Program-made: the position numbers and the translations under genes | Source of the DNA: Thereva unica | Lineage: Eukaryota; Arthropoda; Insecta; Diptera; Therevidae | Direction of reading: 5' to 3' | Assembly: GCA_949987705.1 (NCBI GenBank) | Contig: OX465283.1 | Coordinates: 91,189,813 to 91,253,812 of the forward strand | Length of the DNA: 64,000 nucleotides | In this document: one piece after another, positions 33,801 through 43,723 of the stretch | Layout: the number at the start of each line of letters is the position of its first letter | Position numbering within the stretch: position 1 is the first letter of the stretch | Notes under the pieces: generated by a model | The model's input: only the letters and a program-made list of their open reading frames with translations | What the model was told of the DNA's origin: nothing | Database searches by the model: none

Positions 33801-33892
33801 AGCAGATCTTGTGCCGCTTGACAGTGGTTCAGGTTAATCTGTAAGAACCTTATCTTCGTCTTCTTTTCAGTGCCTCCTTGTACGCCGGACAT
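30860..33892 (-). CDS. R1-clade ORF2: endonuclease and reverse transcriptase
   Basis: The 1010-residue frame is uninterrupted. Residues about 14-230 form the apurinic-type endonuclease (LQINLNHCQAAQDLL, AGDFNAWAVEWGS near 130, SDHQAII), which nicks target DNA. Residues about 420-720 are the reverse transcriptase (PGMDGIPNKAAKL, FGFRKARTTTDAI, GVPQGSVLGPLL) with catalytic GFADDIGVV near 642. A C-terminal CPVCPATEEDAEHVFFAC near 922 is the CCHC finger usual in the clade. Start ATG 33892 overlaps the ORF1 end by 43 bases in another frame, so translation probably depends on re-initiation or coupling. The length is normal for R1-type ORF2. Confidence 0.92.
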   Translation of the reverse strand: MSGVQGGTEKKTKIRFLQINLNHCQAAQDLLAQTVYEEKIDVAIVCEQYRNLHSGVWINDSSGTSAIWTCGSRAMEDTMRSPENGFTRAKVGGIHVYSCYAAPSLTLDEYESMLERLAADASRHHPVILAGDFNAWAVEWGSRQTNARGRILLEVFSRLNVVLVNTGGENTFQRGGRASVIDITYVSDSVAKDLQWRVSDLYTHSDHQAIIFEVGQGIEKRNPTYGTARGWAVNKLDTEVFEEVFLHDARSAGGAREGAEQIVDSLKRACDASMPRRAGNRQHPPNFWWNAEINECRRACLKARRRTQRNRNRPDFDELLQRYKEARRRLNKAIARSKSEHFKRLCREADSDPWGGAYKMVMSAVKGKRSPPITCPALLQSIVYVLFPQNVRAAELPTLQVDPEEVPAVTADEILEAAKKVAINKAPGMDGIPNKAAKLAASIAPDRFAEVFTACLREGIFPERWKQQKLVLLPKPNKPLGDPSSYRPICLLSCIGKLFERVICNRILPSVERVGGLSDKQFGFRKARTTTDAINMVVGIAKAAIEKNHCCALITLDVKNAFNSARWSKIVEALIKLGTPKYLVRVVADYLQGRSLHCDSDDGPKVFGTTCGVPQGSVLGPLLWIAMYNDVLGLRLPKEAVAIGFADDIGVVVEGKHPDDIELYANEAIWEIKAWLERAGLKLAEHKTEAVLISKRRKPVSVRIKVGELIIHSQPALRYLGVMIDRRLNFKAHLEGTADKASAICAALARMLPNVGGPRPSRRLLLGRVVSSVLLYAAPVWAAALNRTANSRKWRGAYRLSALRACCAYRTTSDDAACVIAGMIPVDILAREGMRLYDPEYGRGQPRRVRRQIARCESLMEWQGKWDESVKGRWTHRLIPNVEIWVSRERGEVSYDLTQFLSGHGGYRKYLHRFGHDDSPMCPVCPATEEDAEHVFFACSRYAEERATLEETAQAPLTPENIVEHMMRSEEMWKKVEETLKAIHRKLRQEEARRNRERRRNAESSSNPHG

Positions 33893-35421
33893 CTACTACC
33901 TCCGGTCACGTGCCCACTATCCCTGCCCTCTACCTCCCTACAAATTAGGCATTTGGCAGCTTGGTCACACTCCTTTACTTTGTGACCCTCTTTTCCGCAG
34001 CCTCGGCACAGCCTTCCTCTATCCTGGCTGCTGCTGCAGTTTTTCGCTATGTGGCCGAACTTCATGCATTTGAAGCACGGTTTAAGCGATACCCGCTCCC
34101 GCATTCGGCATACCACCCAGCCGACTCGAACTTTACCTGCTGCGATAGCCTTCTTCGCAGCTTCAACAGGCAGGCTTATAAACGCCGTCTGAGTGCCCCC
34201 CCACGACTCTCTTAGCCTGAGGACATCCTTTTCCTCGACCGTCAGACCTAGCTGGGTCCTCAGTGCTTCGCACACCTCTTCCTTGGTTGTGATCTCGTCC
34301 AAGTCTCTACACTCGATCACTACCGTATTTGTACTGGCTCTCACTTCAGCCACCCCGTTAATCGATGCTTTAACCTTCTGTTCTAAGTCCCCGGTCTTAG
34401 CATCTCCCCTCTTTAGCTCTAGCAGGAGATCGCCCTTTTGCGTTCTCCTAACTCTATTTACGCTGTTTCCCAGTTCCGCCAGGGAGGCATCTGTCCTCAC
34501 CTTGCGAAGGCTCTCCGCGTACGTTGCTTCCCCTTTGGTCGTGATGATAATTGCATCCGACCGGGTCCTTTGCCTCAGCTTGTTGGCCTCTTTCAGTCTT
34601 CTTTTCTTTTTCTTCCTCTTTTTTCTTTCCACCTTCTTCCAGGCAGAGCTTTCCCGGTTCCCAATCTCGCATTCAACCGGGCGTGCCGCCTGTATCGGGG
34701 CTGGCTCGGCCACTGCGTCGGGAGTCTTTCCCTTTTTTCTCTTGGGGGTGTGCTGCTGCAGCTGCACCTCCTCGTTGAGCTCTCTACGGCGCTTGTGCGG
34801 CCGCGGCTCTTTGTTCTTTTCTTGGGGCCGTTTCTCTACAGCATCCCCGGTTGAACGGCTCTCTTTTTTGTGCGGCGAAACTTCTGTTTGAGCCGACGTA
34901 TCCTTCAGCTCTTTCGCCCTCTGCTGGGTAGTTATTTCCTCCTTGGCCTTGAGGTAGGTAGACCTAACCCGCCTAATTTTCTCCTTTATGGCGAGCTCGA
35001 CGTTTTTCTTTGCGTCGACATACTCCATGAGGTCTCTTATCATAACCCCTAATTTATCAAAAGGGGATGATTGAGCCTCCTCCGCTGTGGTCGCCGGAGT
35101 GCTCACCCTCACTTCGCCATTTTCCGCTGACCCAAGGTCCTTGATGCACTTTAATGGCGGTGTTCTAACCGTTTTGTTGCTCCTAGGAACGGAATTTTGA
35201 TTTCCTTCTTGAGCCGCACTTTGTTGCTCAGAACCGGGATGCTCCTGGTCCTTAGCACTCTTTGGTGGTGGTGTTCTCACCGTCTTTCTGCTCCTTTGGA
35301 TGGAGTTACCATCTTCCGGAGTCGCCCTTTGTTGGACTATAAAAGCCCTGGCTGTGTTTGGAGCTTTGGGAGGTGCTCCAACCTCATTGGTTTTTGTGTG
35401 TTTCTCTATGTTGAATCCCAC
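33850..35421 (-). CDS. R1-clade ORF1: gag-like nucleic-acid binding protein
   Basis: 523 residues. The N-terminal half is charged and low in complexity (repeated NKTVRTPPLK / RKTVRTPPPK motifs, Lys/Arg/Glu-rich coiled stretches to about 290). A globular region at about 340-430 has the RRM-like layout of R1-clade gag proteins. Three CCHC knuckles follow: CFKCMKFGHIAKNC (about 450), CRGCGKEGHKVKEC (about 472) and a longer CLICREVEGRDSGHVTGG (about 490) ending in RC. It would coat the RNA and help reach the target. No stop or frameshift is seen. Confidence 0.9.
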   Translation of the reverse strand: MGFNIEKHTKTNEVGAPPKAPNTARAFIVQQRATPEDGNSIQRSRKTVRTPPPKSAKDQEHPGSEQQSAAQEGNQNSVPRSNKTVRTPPLKCIKDLGSAENGEVRVSTPATTAEEAQSSPFDKLGVMIRDLMEYVDAKKNVELAIKEKIRRVRSTYLKAKEEITTQQRAKELKDTSAQTEVSPHKKESRSTGDAVEKRPQEKNKEPRPHKRRRELNEEVQLQQHTPKRKKGKTPDAVAEPAPIQAARPVECEIGNRESSAWKKVERKKRKKKKRRLKEANKLRQRTRSDAIIITTKGEATYAESLRKVRTDASLAELGNSVNRVRRTQKGDLLLELKRGDAKTGDLEQKVKASINGVAEVRASTNTVVIECRDLDEITTKEEVCEALRTQLGLTVEEKDVLRLRESWGGTQTAFISLPVEAAKKAIAAGKVRVGWVVCRMRERVSLKPCFKCMKFGHIAKNCSSSQDRGRLCRGCGKEGHKVKECDQAAKCLICREVEGRDSGHVTGGSRCPAYKEALKRRRR

Positions 35422-35645
35422 GAGTTGCGCGAGAAAGGACAGTCACCCATGGCAGAGCTCCGCATTACCACGGGAAGGCTACATTGAAACCGAAGGTCGC
35501 CTGGTATTCGGAGTTCATCGTTAGCGGTACACTGACGCAGTACCATACATCCCCTCAGCACGATTGTTTCCACCTTGGGATTTCGTGTATCTATCTTAGT
35601 TAGGAAGAAGCCTCACCACCACGACAAGGTGTAGATACGAGGTGA

Positions 35646-35647
<2 letters not shown>

Positions 35648-35703
<56 letters not shown>
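35648..35703. repeat. (TA)n array between two R1-clade copies
   Basis: About 55 bases of pure TA. It abuts the 5' end of copy 1 and the 3' end of copy 2. On the minus strand the order is copy 2, (TA)n, copy 1, (TA)n. Confidence 0.97.
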
Positions 35704-35705
<2 letters not shown>

Positions 35706-35975
35706 TACGAGGGATGGTGAGAATCTTTTTAAGACACCGCTGAGGATCCGCACTCAGACGGTAGTGTCAGATTTTTACTGTACTAAACTCACCACCCCTT
35801 TCCGTGACGCTTACCCCGCCCGGGACCGCCGTGAGACATAACTTCGGGCGGGAGTCACCAACGTGACCCTTTAGGTGTCCCTCTGGTCTTTAGCTAGAAG
35901 ATATCCTTAGGGGTTGCTACTGCTCTCGGCATTTCTTCGCCTTTCTCTATTTCTTGTGGCTTCTTCTTGCCTTAA

Positions 35976-36141
35976 GGCCGCTATTACATTAGGATGCCAT
36001 GGCAGCGTAGCCAGCAACGTAACTATGGCTGGATACGTGGCCAGGCCGTCGCCAGGTCTAATACTCATAATGCAAATGTACATATTCCAGATGGCTACGT
36101 TGCTGGCTACGCTGCCATGGCATCCTAATTTAATAGCGGCC
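35976..36141. mobile_element. MITE inside R1 copy 2, TSD TAA
   Basis: GGCCGCTATTACATTAGGAT and the reverse complement at the right end, plus GCCATGGCAGCGTAGCCAGC inward, form inverted repeats. TAA flanks both sides (35973-35975 and 36142-36144). Copy 1 at about 30935 has the uninterrupted sequence GCCTTAACTTTC, so the empty site is seen in this same window. A 3-bp TWA target fits the PIF/Harbinger group. Confidence 0.88.
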
Positions 36142-37187
36142 TAACTTTCTGTGAATGGCCTTCAGGGTTGCTTCCACTTTCTTCCACATTTCCTCGGATC
36201 TCATCATATGGTCTACGATGTTTTCCGGCGTTAGTGGCACCTGGGCCGTTTCTTCTAATTCCGCCCTTTCCTCGGCGTATCTCGAGCAGGCAAAGAAGAC
36301 GTGCTCTGCGTCTTCTTCTGTCGCAGGGCATACCGGACACAACGGTGAATCATCGTGCCCGAAGCGGTGGAGGTATTTCCTATACCCTCCATGTCCGCTC
36401 AGGAACTGCGTGAGGTCGTAACTTACTTCCCCACGCTCCCTCGTAACCCATATTTAGGATAAGTCTATGGGTCCAACGACCCTTAACAGACTCGTCCCAC
36501 TTCCCCTGCCATTCCCTTAAGGACTCGCAGCGCCCAATCTGCCGCCGTACCCTTCTCGGCTCTCCTCTACCATATTCTGGGTCTCGCCAGAATACCTATG
36601 GGAATCATCCCCGCTATCACGCACGCCGAATCGTCGGACGTGGTGCTGTACGCGCAGCAAGCGCGAAGTGCACTTAGCCTATATACACCCCTCCATTTTC
36701 TACTATTTGCAGTCCTGTTTAACGCTGCTGCCCACACTGGCGCTGCGTATAACAGGACTGAGCTGACCACCCTCCTCAAGAGGAGGCGGCGACTCGGTCT
36801 AGAGCCCCCAACATTGGGCAGCATTCTTGCGAGTGCTGCACAAATCGCAGAAGCAGAAGAAGTGAAGACTTCAGCGAACCTGTCTGGCGCTATGGAAGCT
36901 GCTAGCTTCGCCGCTTTATTTGGTATGCCATCCATGCCAGGGGCCTTATTGATGTCTACCTTTTTTGCACCCTCCAGAATCTCATCTGCGGTCACCGCAG
37001 GTACCTCTTCTGGGTCCACCTGCAAGGTGGGTAGTTCGATGGTGCGTACGTTCTGTGGAAACAGGACGTACACAATACTCTGGAGCAGCGCGGGGCAGGT
37101 GATCGGCGGAGAGCGCTTGCCCTTGACCGCTGACATGACCATTTTATAGGCTCCTCCCCAGGGGTCCGAGTCTGCTTCTCGGCACAA
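36130..37187 (-). pseudogene. R1-clade ORF2 remnant (copy 2)
   Basis: Frames 36567-37187 and 36130-36342 read the RT thumb and fingers fused across the deletion (EVFTSSASAICAALARML) and the C-terminal CPVCPATEEDAEHVFFAC finger. The FADD catalytic region has been lost with the 860-base deletion. Further endonuclease-RT linker sequence continues at 37200-37516 and 40903-41090 with frame breaks. Confidence 0.85.
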
Positions 37188-37744
37188 CCTTTTGTAGTGC
37201 TCGGTTTACTTCTAGCTACTTCAGCCTTTTCCTCGCTTCCTTATATCTCTTAAGGAGTTCATCGAAATCCGGACGGTTCCGATTTCTCTGAGTTCTCCTT
37301 CTCGCTTTCAGGCTTTTGCTTCGTCGATCTCGGCGTTCCACCAGAAGTTTGGTAGGTGTTGACGATTGCCGGCGTGCCGAGGCATGGATGCATCAAATGC
37401 CTGTTTTAATGAATCTACGATTCGCTCTGCCCTTTCCCTGACACCTCCTGCCGACCTCGCATCATGCAGGAATACTTCCTCGAACACCTCTGCGTCGAGT
37501 TTCTTTACGCCCCATCCTCTAGCCCAGGGCTCGGCAACCTGCGGCTCGCGAGCCGCATGCGGCTCAGTGGGCTCATACTTGTGGCTCTTGAGTGGTTTAA
37601 TAGTACATATTGAAAAATTAACTACAATATTGCAAATGCCAACACATCAAACTGCGCGGTAGATTTAGAAACAGAAACATTACCAAGTCACTGGGAGAAC
37701 AGACATGAGCCTTCGAATTCAGCGCGTTGCAGTAGTGCGCCTTA

Positions 37745-37957
37745 TGCCGGAACCACACGCTTGGCAAGTGTTCGCGCAAACTAAACTAAACTTAAAACAA
37801 ACGTGTGGATGCGTCGCAAACGCTTGCCACAAATTTCCTTTGATTTGTGTGAAAAAACTGAACTCGAATGGATCGGCCACAAGCGTTGAGAAGCTTACAC
37901 AAGCCAAGCAAAACGCCTTATCCACACGTTTGAATTTGCGAACGTGTGGATCCGGCA
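37745..37957. mobile_element. MITE nested in hAT, TSD TTA
   Basis: TGCCGGAACCACACG at the left and CGTGTGGATCCGGCA at the right are inverted ends. TTA flanks both (37742-37744 and 37958-37960). The halves share GCGTTTG/CAAACGC-type motifs. A 3-bp target suggests the PIF/Harbinger group. It is non-coding. Confidence 0.75.
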
Positions 37958-38367
37958 TTACAAACTTTCTACAAATCCCATCATGCAATTAATTATTAAT
38001 TTTCTTGTTCAAAGTGGTTCAAATGATCTGATAAAAGAATCCAATCGAAGTAGCTTTACATTTTTAAATTAACTGAAATCAAAGCAAACCAAAACGAATT
38101 CACGAGAATTTAAGGGACCCTTTTTTAAGTTCTTTTTGCTTCGACTTTCTCTCCGCAGTTAGTGCCATTATAGTTTATCGCGTCCGAAAGAGTTGAGTCG
38201 TTTGAGTTTGCTTGTAACTGAGGATTTCTGCCCCAAACAATTAATGTATTCGCGATTGCCCACTAGATTCTAGCAGCCATTACTGCAGTAATTGTGAGTT
38301 AACTTTTTATTTACGACAACGGCTATAAGTAATAAAAACTGTAAAAAAGAAATTTGATGACGTATTA

Positions 38368-38522
38368 AGGCCCCCATACACGGTCAAATTAGATGTACAT
38401 CCAGATTTTTATCAAACCCATAAGCCCAATGTATTTTGATCGGCCGACCGGCCCACAATCGATAGTTTTGGTTGTACATCCGCACTTCGATGTACATCCA
38501 ATTTGACCGTGTATGGGGGCCT
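38368..38522. mobile_element. MITE nested in hAT, TSD TTA
   Basis: AGGCCCCCATACACGGTCAA and the right end TTGACCGTGTATGGGGGCCT are exact inverted repeats, followed by ATGTACATCC on both sides. TTA flanks both (38365-38367 and 38523-38525). It is PIF/Harbinger-like by target size. 155 bases. Confidence 0.85.
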
Positions 38523-38786
38523 TTAGTCACTGCTTTAATAGGGTAAGTGTTTTTTTTAAGTGATTGGCAAGTATTTAGTAAAAGGTGAAACAATGAAAAA
38601 TAATTCAAAAAAAAAAAAAAAAATTAGCCCCGTTATAGTACAATAACACGAAGGACTAATAATGTATTTTGTTTCAGTTATACACAAGACAGTTAATCCT
38701 TTGGCTACGGTGAGCGCCTTATATTGTAGGTACCTATAAACACTTGATGGTAAAAAATTTCAGTATTCAAGGGCTCATTTTTTACA

Positions 38787-40562
38787 ATGGCAACACAGAA
38801 AAGGCAACGTAAAATTCAAGATGAACATCGTGAATTTAAAAATGAATGGACAGAAAACTACGCATTTATACAAAACACTCTGGGTCTTCCAACATGCCTG
38901 ATATACAATGAAAAGTTATCAAATAATAAAAAGTCAAATATCGAGCGTCATTTTTTAACAAAACATGAATCTTTCGGTACAAAGTACCCCCTCGGGGATG
39001 CAAGAAAGGCAGCAGTGATGGAATTACATCGTAGAATGCAAAAATCAACATCTTTATTTAGCGGCTGGATGCATTCTTCTACTAATATTACCGCAGCCGG
39101 TTTTGCTGTTGCTCAGGATATAGCCAAGTAAGGAAAACCCTTCACGGATGGAGAATATGTTAAAAACTGCTTTTTAAGTATGGCTGATCACCTTTTTCAA
39201 GATTTTAAAAATAAGAATGACATTTTGAAAAAAATTAGCGGCACTCCGTTGTCAGCAAAGACCATTCGCGGAAAAACTTTCCAGATGGCGAAAAATATAA
39301 CAAGTCAACAAATTGAAGATTTGAAAGTATCGTCTGCATTTTCTATTGCGTGTGATGAGTCATGTGATATAAAAGATGTAGCGCAAGTAACACTAGTAGT
39401 GCGATATTTATCCGAAACATCTCTTCGTGAAGAATTATTAGCATTACTTCCCCTTAAGGGTAAAACTCGTGGTGAAGATATATGTACTGCTATTTTGGAA
39501 TATTTAAGGACTTTGCGCACAGACGTTTCCAAAAGAGTTTGTATGTGTGATGGATTTAGTCACTAAGATTGTAAACCAAATAATGGCAAAAGGACTTTCT
39601 CACAGAGAATTTTTTGGGTTATTAGAGGAAGCAAATAGCGAATATTCTGATCTTATATTGCATAACAAAGTGCGTTGGCTGTCCAGAGGCTCAGCATTGA
39701 AACGTTTCGCTCTGTGTCTTGAACATATCAAGACATTCCTACTTCAAAAAGGAATTGAATATCCCGAGATAAGTAATGATGAGTGGCTGCAAAATTTTTA
39801 TTTTTCCGTTGATATGACATCACATTTAAATAACTTGAATACAAATCTACAAGGCAGAGATAATATTGCACATTCTCTTTTAGGAGCGATACTTTCGTTT
39901 GAACAACAATTAACATTATTTGTTCAAGACGTGGAGGATGGACAGCTATACATTTTGAAACTTTAAGAGATTATAGACACAATTCAGGTTGTAATATTAA
40001 CAGTGCATTTTTCGTCACAGCTATTGCAAAAATACAAGAGTCTTTTAACACTCGTTTTAAAGATTTTAGGTCTGAAAAACCTACTCTATCATTTTTAACA
40101 AAGCCACTAGTGCCGAAGGTGTACGAATTGAATTTTACACCGTTCCCAAATATTGATAGAGCTCAGTTAGATTTGAAAAACAAAGATCTATGGAAAGAAA
40201 AGTTCATAAATTTGCAGTCAGAACTAGAAAATCTAGCTAGAGAAAAAGGAAAATTGGCAGTCAAACACCAGTGGACGGATCTTTCAAAATGTAGGAAGGA
40301 GGAAGAAATTATATTTGAAACATGGAACTGTCTTCCAGATTTTTATGATCAAGTGAAAACATATGCATTTGCCATCTTGACAATTTTCGGATCTACTTAC
40401 TATTGTGAGTAATTATTTTCAAATATGACGATTATTAAAAACAAATTAAGAAGTTCACTTAATGCCAAAAACCTTGAAAGTTGCGTGAAATTAAAAACGT
40501 CTGAATATTCACCAAATTTGGAACAACTTTGTGCCTGTACTCAATCCCAGAAATCTCACTAA
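38787..40562 (+). pseudogene. hAT transposase, BED finger to dimerisation domain, broken
   Basis: The frame starts MATQKRQRKIQDEHREFK and has a BED-type zinc-finger region (TCLIYNEKLSN... IERHFLTKH), a core with SSAFSIACDESCDIKDVAQV and HNKVRWLSRGSALKRF, and a C-terminal hAT dimerisation region (ILTIFGSTYYCE, then LFSNMTIIKNKLRS). This order is that of GTF2IRD2/ZBED-type hAT transposases. Breaks: an in-frame stop at 39129-39131, a deletion and frame change near 39545, a frame change near 39960 and a stop at about 40411 before LFSNM. It is inactive. Confidence 0.85.
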
Positions 40563-41090
40563 TATTATATATTGCGTTAATATTATTTTTAACATTTAAT
40601 TTGTATTTTAAACAAAGTTATATAACCTACTGAAATTATTATTTTACTATTACTTTTTTTAGGATACAAAAAAGTGTTCCTTTTTCTTTAATACGTTATG
40701 TTCTGTTACTACGCAAAATAGAATGCTTTGATTTCACAATAAATAAATGTGTCATGGCAGATAACGGTTATATTATTTTTTTATAATACATATTACCGAT
40801 GTATGTATGTATACTTATGTTTGGCTCTTTATAAAACATTTTATCCCATCGGGAAAAATATGGCTCTTAACTTCAGAAAGGTTGCCGACCCCTGCTCTAG
40901 CCGTTCTGTACCTAGGATTCCTCTTTTCTATACGCTGACCAGCCTCGAAGATGATGGCTTGGTGGTCGCTGTGCTCACCAGCCACTGTAGGTCCTTAGCC
41001 ACTGAATCGCCCACGTGTGATGTCGATTGCAGATGATCTCCCACCCCTTTGGAAGGTGTTTTCGCCTCCGGTGTTAACCGACATCATGTT

Positions 41091-42447
41091 TCGCGGTATA
41101 AGAGTCAGATAAACGTATCTACATTTTCTCAATTTTACAGGAAAGCAAAAATACTGTGAAAATTCGGCTCTTTAAACTTTAGCAGCTTTTTAATACAGAT
41201 AAAATACTAGTATGGAAAAAAAATTGACTTTACCGTTACGTCGTTTTGGCAATTCATAAAGGACTATGTATATTGTGAACCGTTTTATGAAAAAAAAAAC
41301 TTTTCAATTTTTTGTAGATTGAGTAAATCGAACTCGCAAAACACTCATTTGTCAATAAAATCAAGGATGCCATGGAAACGAACGCTTGTGACTAACAAAA
41401 AAATAAATATCGGAACACGAAAACACGGAGAGGCAAAAAACAGATAATTGTAGCTGAAATAAAAATATATATCTGAACACGGAAAGATGGAGAGACGGAA
41501 AACGGATAGACGGAACTCGGAACACGTGTGCTATGTGGCCTACGCTTAATCTTGCACATTGCACAATATTAGCAGAGTGGCCCGATTAAAATTCGCAAAA
41601 CAGTTTCTGAAAGCAGAGGTTAAGGGCTACAATTTGTCTATCTCACATTTTAATATAAGTTTGGAGAATAATGTTAAAAATGGTTCTGAAAATAGTGCGA
41701 GCATAGGACGAGCATTTTAATTCAAAACGTATCGAGGGCATATAATGCTGTGGGTGTAAAACAGGTTGTAAGTCTACTTCTTGTACGTGCAGGAAGCATG
41801 GTTTACAATGCTGAGATTTGTGAGCCAACTGTACCGAAATCATGTGCTCTAACATACCTGTAGAAGATATTTGCATAGAAGACGATGAAGATGAAACTCA
41901 ATTAGAAAATAATTTAGACGAATTAAGCTGCAAATTGAATGATTATCGCGAGAATGAAAATTAATGTATGGATGTAAGCTAGCTAAGCGAAGAAGAAACT
42001 GTGCTACAAAACGATCGTAGTGTTTAAGCTGGTTATTTTATTGCATATTTCTTAGTTGATGTGGTTTTTGTATTCTTTTCCTTCGAATAAACTGTAAAAT
42101 CTTCATAATATTATTATTAGTTATTTATTTTCAATCAAATTAAGAATTAATTCCAAATAACGTACATATGTTCGCAATACATAATAAAAAATATAATGTG
42201 CCGATTAACATAATAAAAAAAATACGATAAATGTATTTTGTTGAATAAAACTTTCTCTTAATAAGTATCTGTTCAATTTAATGTATCTAATTACATATCA
42301 TTACTTTAAGGGAAGAAGGATTACTCCAATAAGGCTTAGATAGAGTATTGTCAATTTAATTTATAAAAAAATAAATCATTCTTCATGCATTTAGCTTTCA
42401 TAAAGTTCATTTAGCATGAAATTGTAAGTACTAGTTCTGGGATCCAT
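41091..42447. other. No intact gene; one Cys-rich remnant
   Basis: AT-rich intronic sequence past the break of R1 copy 2. Only the short Cys-rich frame near 41749 is of note. Repeated CGGAACACG / TGAACACGG motifs occur at 41410-41525. Confidence 0.4.
41749..41964 (+). pseudogene. Cys-rich CXC-like protein tail, two stops
   Basis: One + frame reads CCGCKTGCKSTSCTCRKHGL then QC, stop, DL, stop, then ANCTEIMCSN and an acidic end finishing NDYRENEN before TAA. The spacing of Cys residues, with a CRKHGL block, resembles the C-terminal Cys-rich module of a family of repeated insect genes. Two TGA codons interrupt it at about 41817 and 41826. Both could be ancient TGT/TGC codons, as Cys is expected there. 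No upstream exon or domain was recognised, so the origin (retrocopy or element-borne gene) is open. Confidence 0.4.
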
Positions 42448-42835
42448 GTTAAAAGTAGTGATGAAACGATATCGATTACGATTAATCGTAATCGACGATT
42501 ATAAGTATTGAACGATTATTTGTCGATTATCTATCAAAAGGATTTTAAAATAAATTTTGTTTAAGTTCTCGTTAACAACCTGTATAAATGCGTCTTATAG
42601 ATTACACGTTTACATGATGTATCCGAACGCAAATTTTGGGAACACTCCTTCGACAGCTTAGGGAGCTCCCAGTCCCGTTCGCATAGTTGGCAAACAGGTT
42701 TGGTTGGTTTTTTACCTTTTCTGTTCAGAGCGCATTAGCTCTGGCAAATTTAAACAGTGAAACTTCTGTTGCTCAGCTCCCCACCAGTAAAACAGTATCT
42801 GGGATATCTGCAAGGATATAGTTGATGACACAGAA

Positions 42836-43163
42836 ATGGATGAGCCTCTTTTTTTAAAATTCCAAAGACAACGCGACTATTTATGCTTTTCTATAAGTAA
42901 TACATCCATAGAAGAAGTAGATTCCTGTATCAAATCATCCAATCTACTGCAAGATGCCGACATTTTTCAGTTTTGGGAAATGGCCACACAATACCCTGTT
43001 TTTGCGAAAAAAAACCAAAAAATATTTGTGTTTAAAGCCTTCCAGTGTCGCATCGAAAAGGTTTTTTTCGATTGCCGGCTTGATTCAGACCGACAAAAAG
43101 CAGACTGACAACTTAGAAATGTTGTGTTTGCAATATTTAAATTTTTGTTATAATTTTATTTAA
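42836..43163 (+). pseudogene. hAT transposase C-terminal (dimerisation) remnant
   Basis: Two overlapping frames read FQFWEMATQYPVFAKKNQKI and, shifted, KKYLCLKPSSVASKRFFSIA followed by GLIQTDKKQ. These correspond to the hAT dimerisation motif (W ... YP.L..A..YL..P.SSV.SER.FS.AG). At least one frameshift near 43010 and substitution of the ER pair mark it as dead. The catalytic part is missing. Confidence 0.8.
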
Positions 43164-43310
43164 TATGTATGTATGTAAGAAAGTAATATCGTATTTAAAG
43201 GTTTTAGACGAACTGCGTTTCTTTTATTTTTTAGTTGACAATACATTCGACTATTTGCTAAGGTGGCGTTGACATAAAACTTCGTAGTTTTCCAACAATT
43301 TTGAATACTA

Positions 43311-43723
43311 AGGGCCGTTTTCACAATCTCCAGTTAAACTTTAACTGCAACAATAACCAGCAGTTAGTTAAAAATGCCGTTTCACAATCTCTAGTTAGAG
43401 TCAATCTTCAGTTAATTTGGAAGTTAATTTAACCGGACGAATTTCTCCTGGTTAACTAATTTAACTGAAAGTTTCACATTGGCGTTGACATTTTTGCACT
43501 TTACAAGTGTATTTTAATGAAAAGGAACACTTTTGACATTTGATGTACTGTAAATATATGAAAACTAGTAGGTACATTTTTACTTTAACTTCAAGTTTGT
43601 TAACTCATAGTTGGTGAAAATGAAATTTTTTTACTGGCACTTTACGGTCACAGTTAAATTAACTATCAGTTTAGAAACTGGAAGTTTACTGACAGTTTAA
43701 CCGGAGATTGTGAAAACGGCCCT
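43311..43723. mobile_element. MITE nested in hAT, TA target
   Basis: AGGGCCGTTTTCACAATCTC and the complementary right end form the terminal repeats. CAGTTAAA/TTTAACTG motifs recur inward in both halves. TA flanks both sides (43309-43310 and 43724-43725). Non-coding, 413 bases. Confidence 0.8.

Larger units (their letters stand above)
37525..40894 (+). mobile_element. hAT transposon (GTF2IRD2-like transposase), TSD CTCTAGCC
   Basis: The ends CAGGGCTCGGCAACCT and AGGTTGCCGACCCCTG are inverted repeats, flanked by the 8-bp CTCTAGCC at 37517-37524 and 40895-40902. R1 copy 1 has a single CTCTAGCC at the same place (about 33213), giving an internal empty site. The transposase remnant is at 38787-40562. 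Two small MITEs (37745-37957 and 38368-38522) are nested upstream of it. Length 3370 bases. Confidence 0.93.
35704..41090 (-). mobile_element. R1-clade copy 2, degenerate, split by hAT and MITE
   Basis: Its 3' end (TCTTACGAGGGATGGTGAGA on +) matches copy 1 (TTTTACGGGGGATGGTGAGA), but it joins the TA array directly with no poly-A. Element sequence lies in 35704-35975, 36142-37524 and 40895-41090. About 860 bases of ORF2 are deleted at about 36857 (31675-32535 in copy 1), with smaller deletions near 36580 and 37200. A MITE (35976-36141) and a hAT element (37525-40894) interrupt it. Sequence diverges from copy 1 after about 41088, so the 5' half including ORF1 is missing. It is dead. Confidence 0.88.

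Noticed and set aside
34193..34891. Long + strand frame opposite R1 ORF1
   Set aside because: It is a shadow of ORF1. It has no domain, and the minus-strand frame has CCHC knuckles.
42975..43135. Functional hAT transposase
   Set aside because: Only the dimerisation domain remains, frameshifted and without the conserved ER pair.
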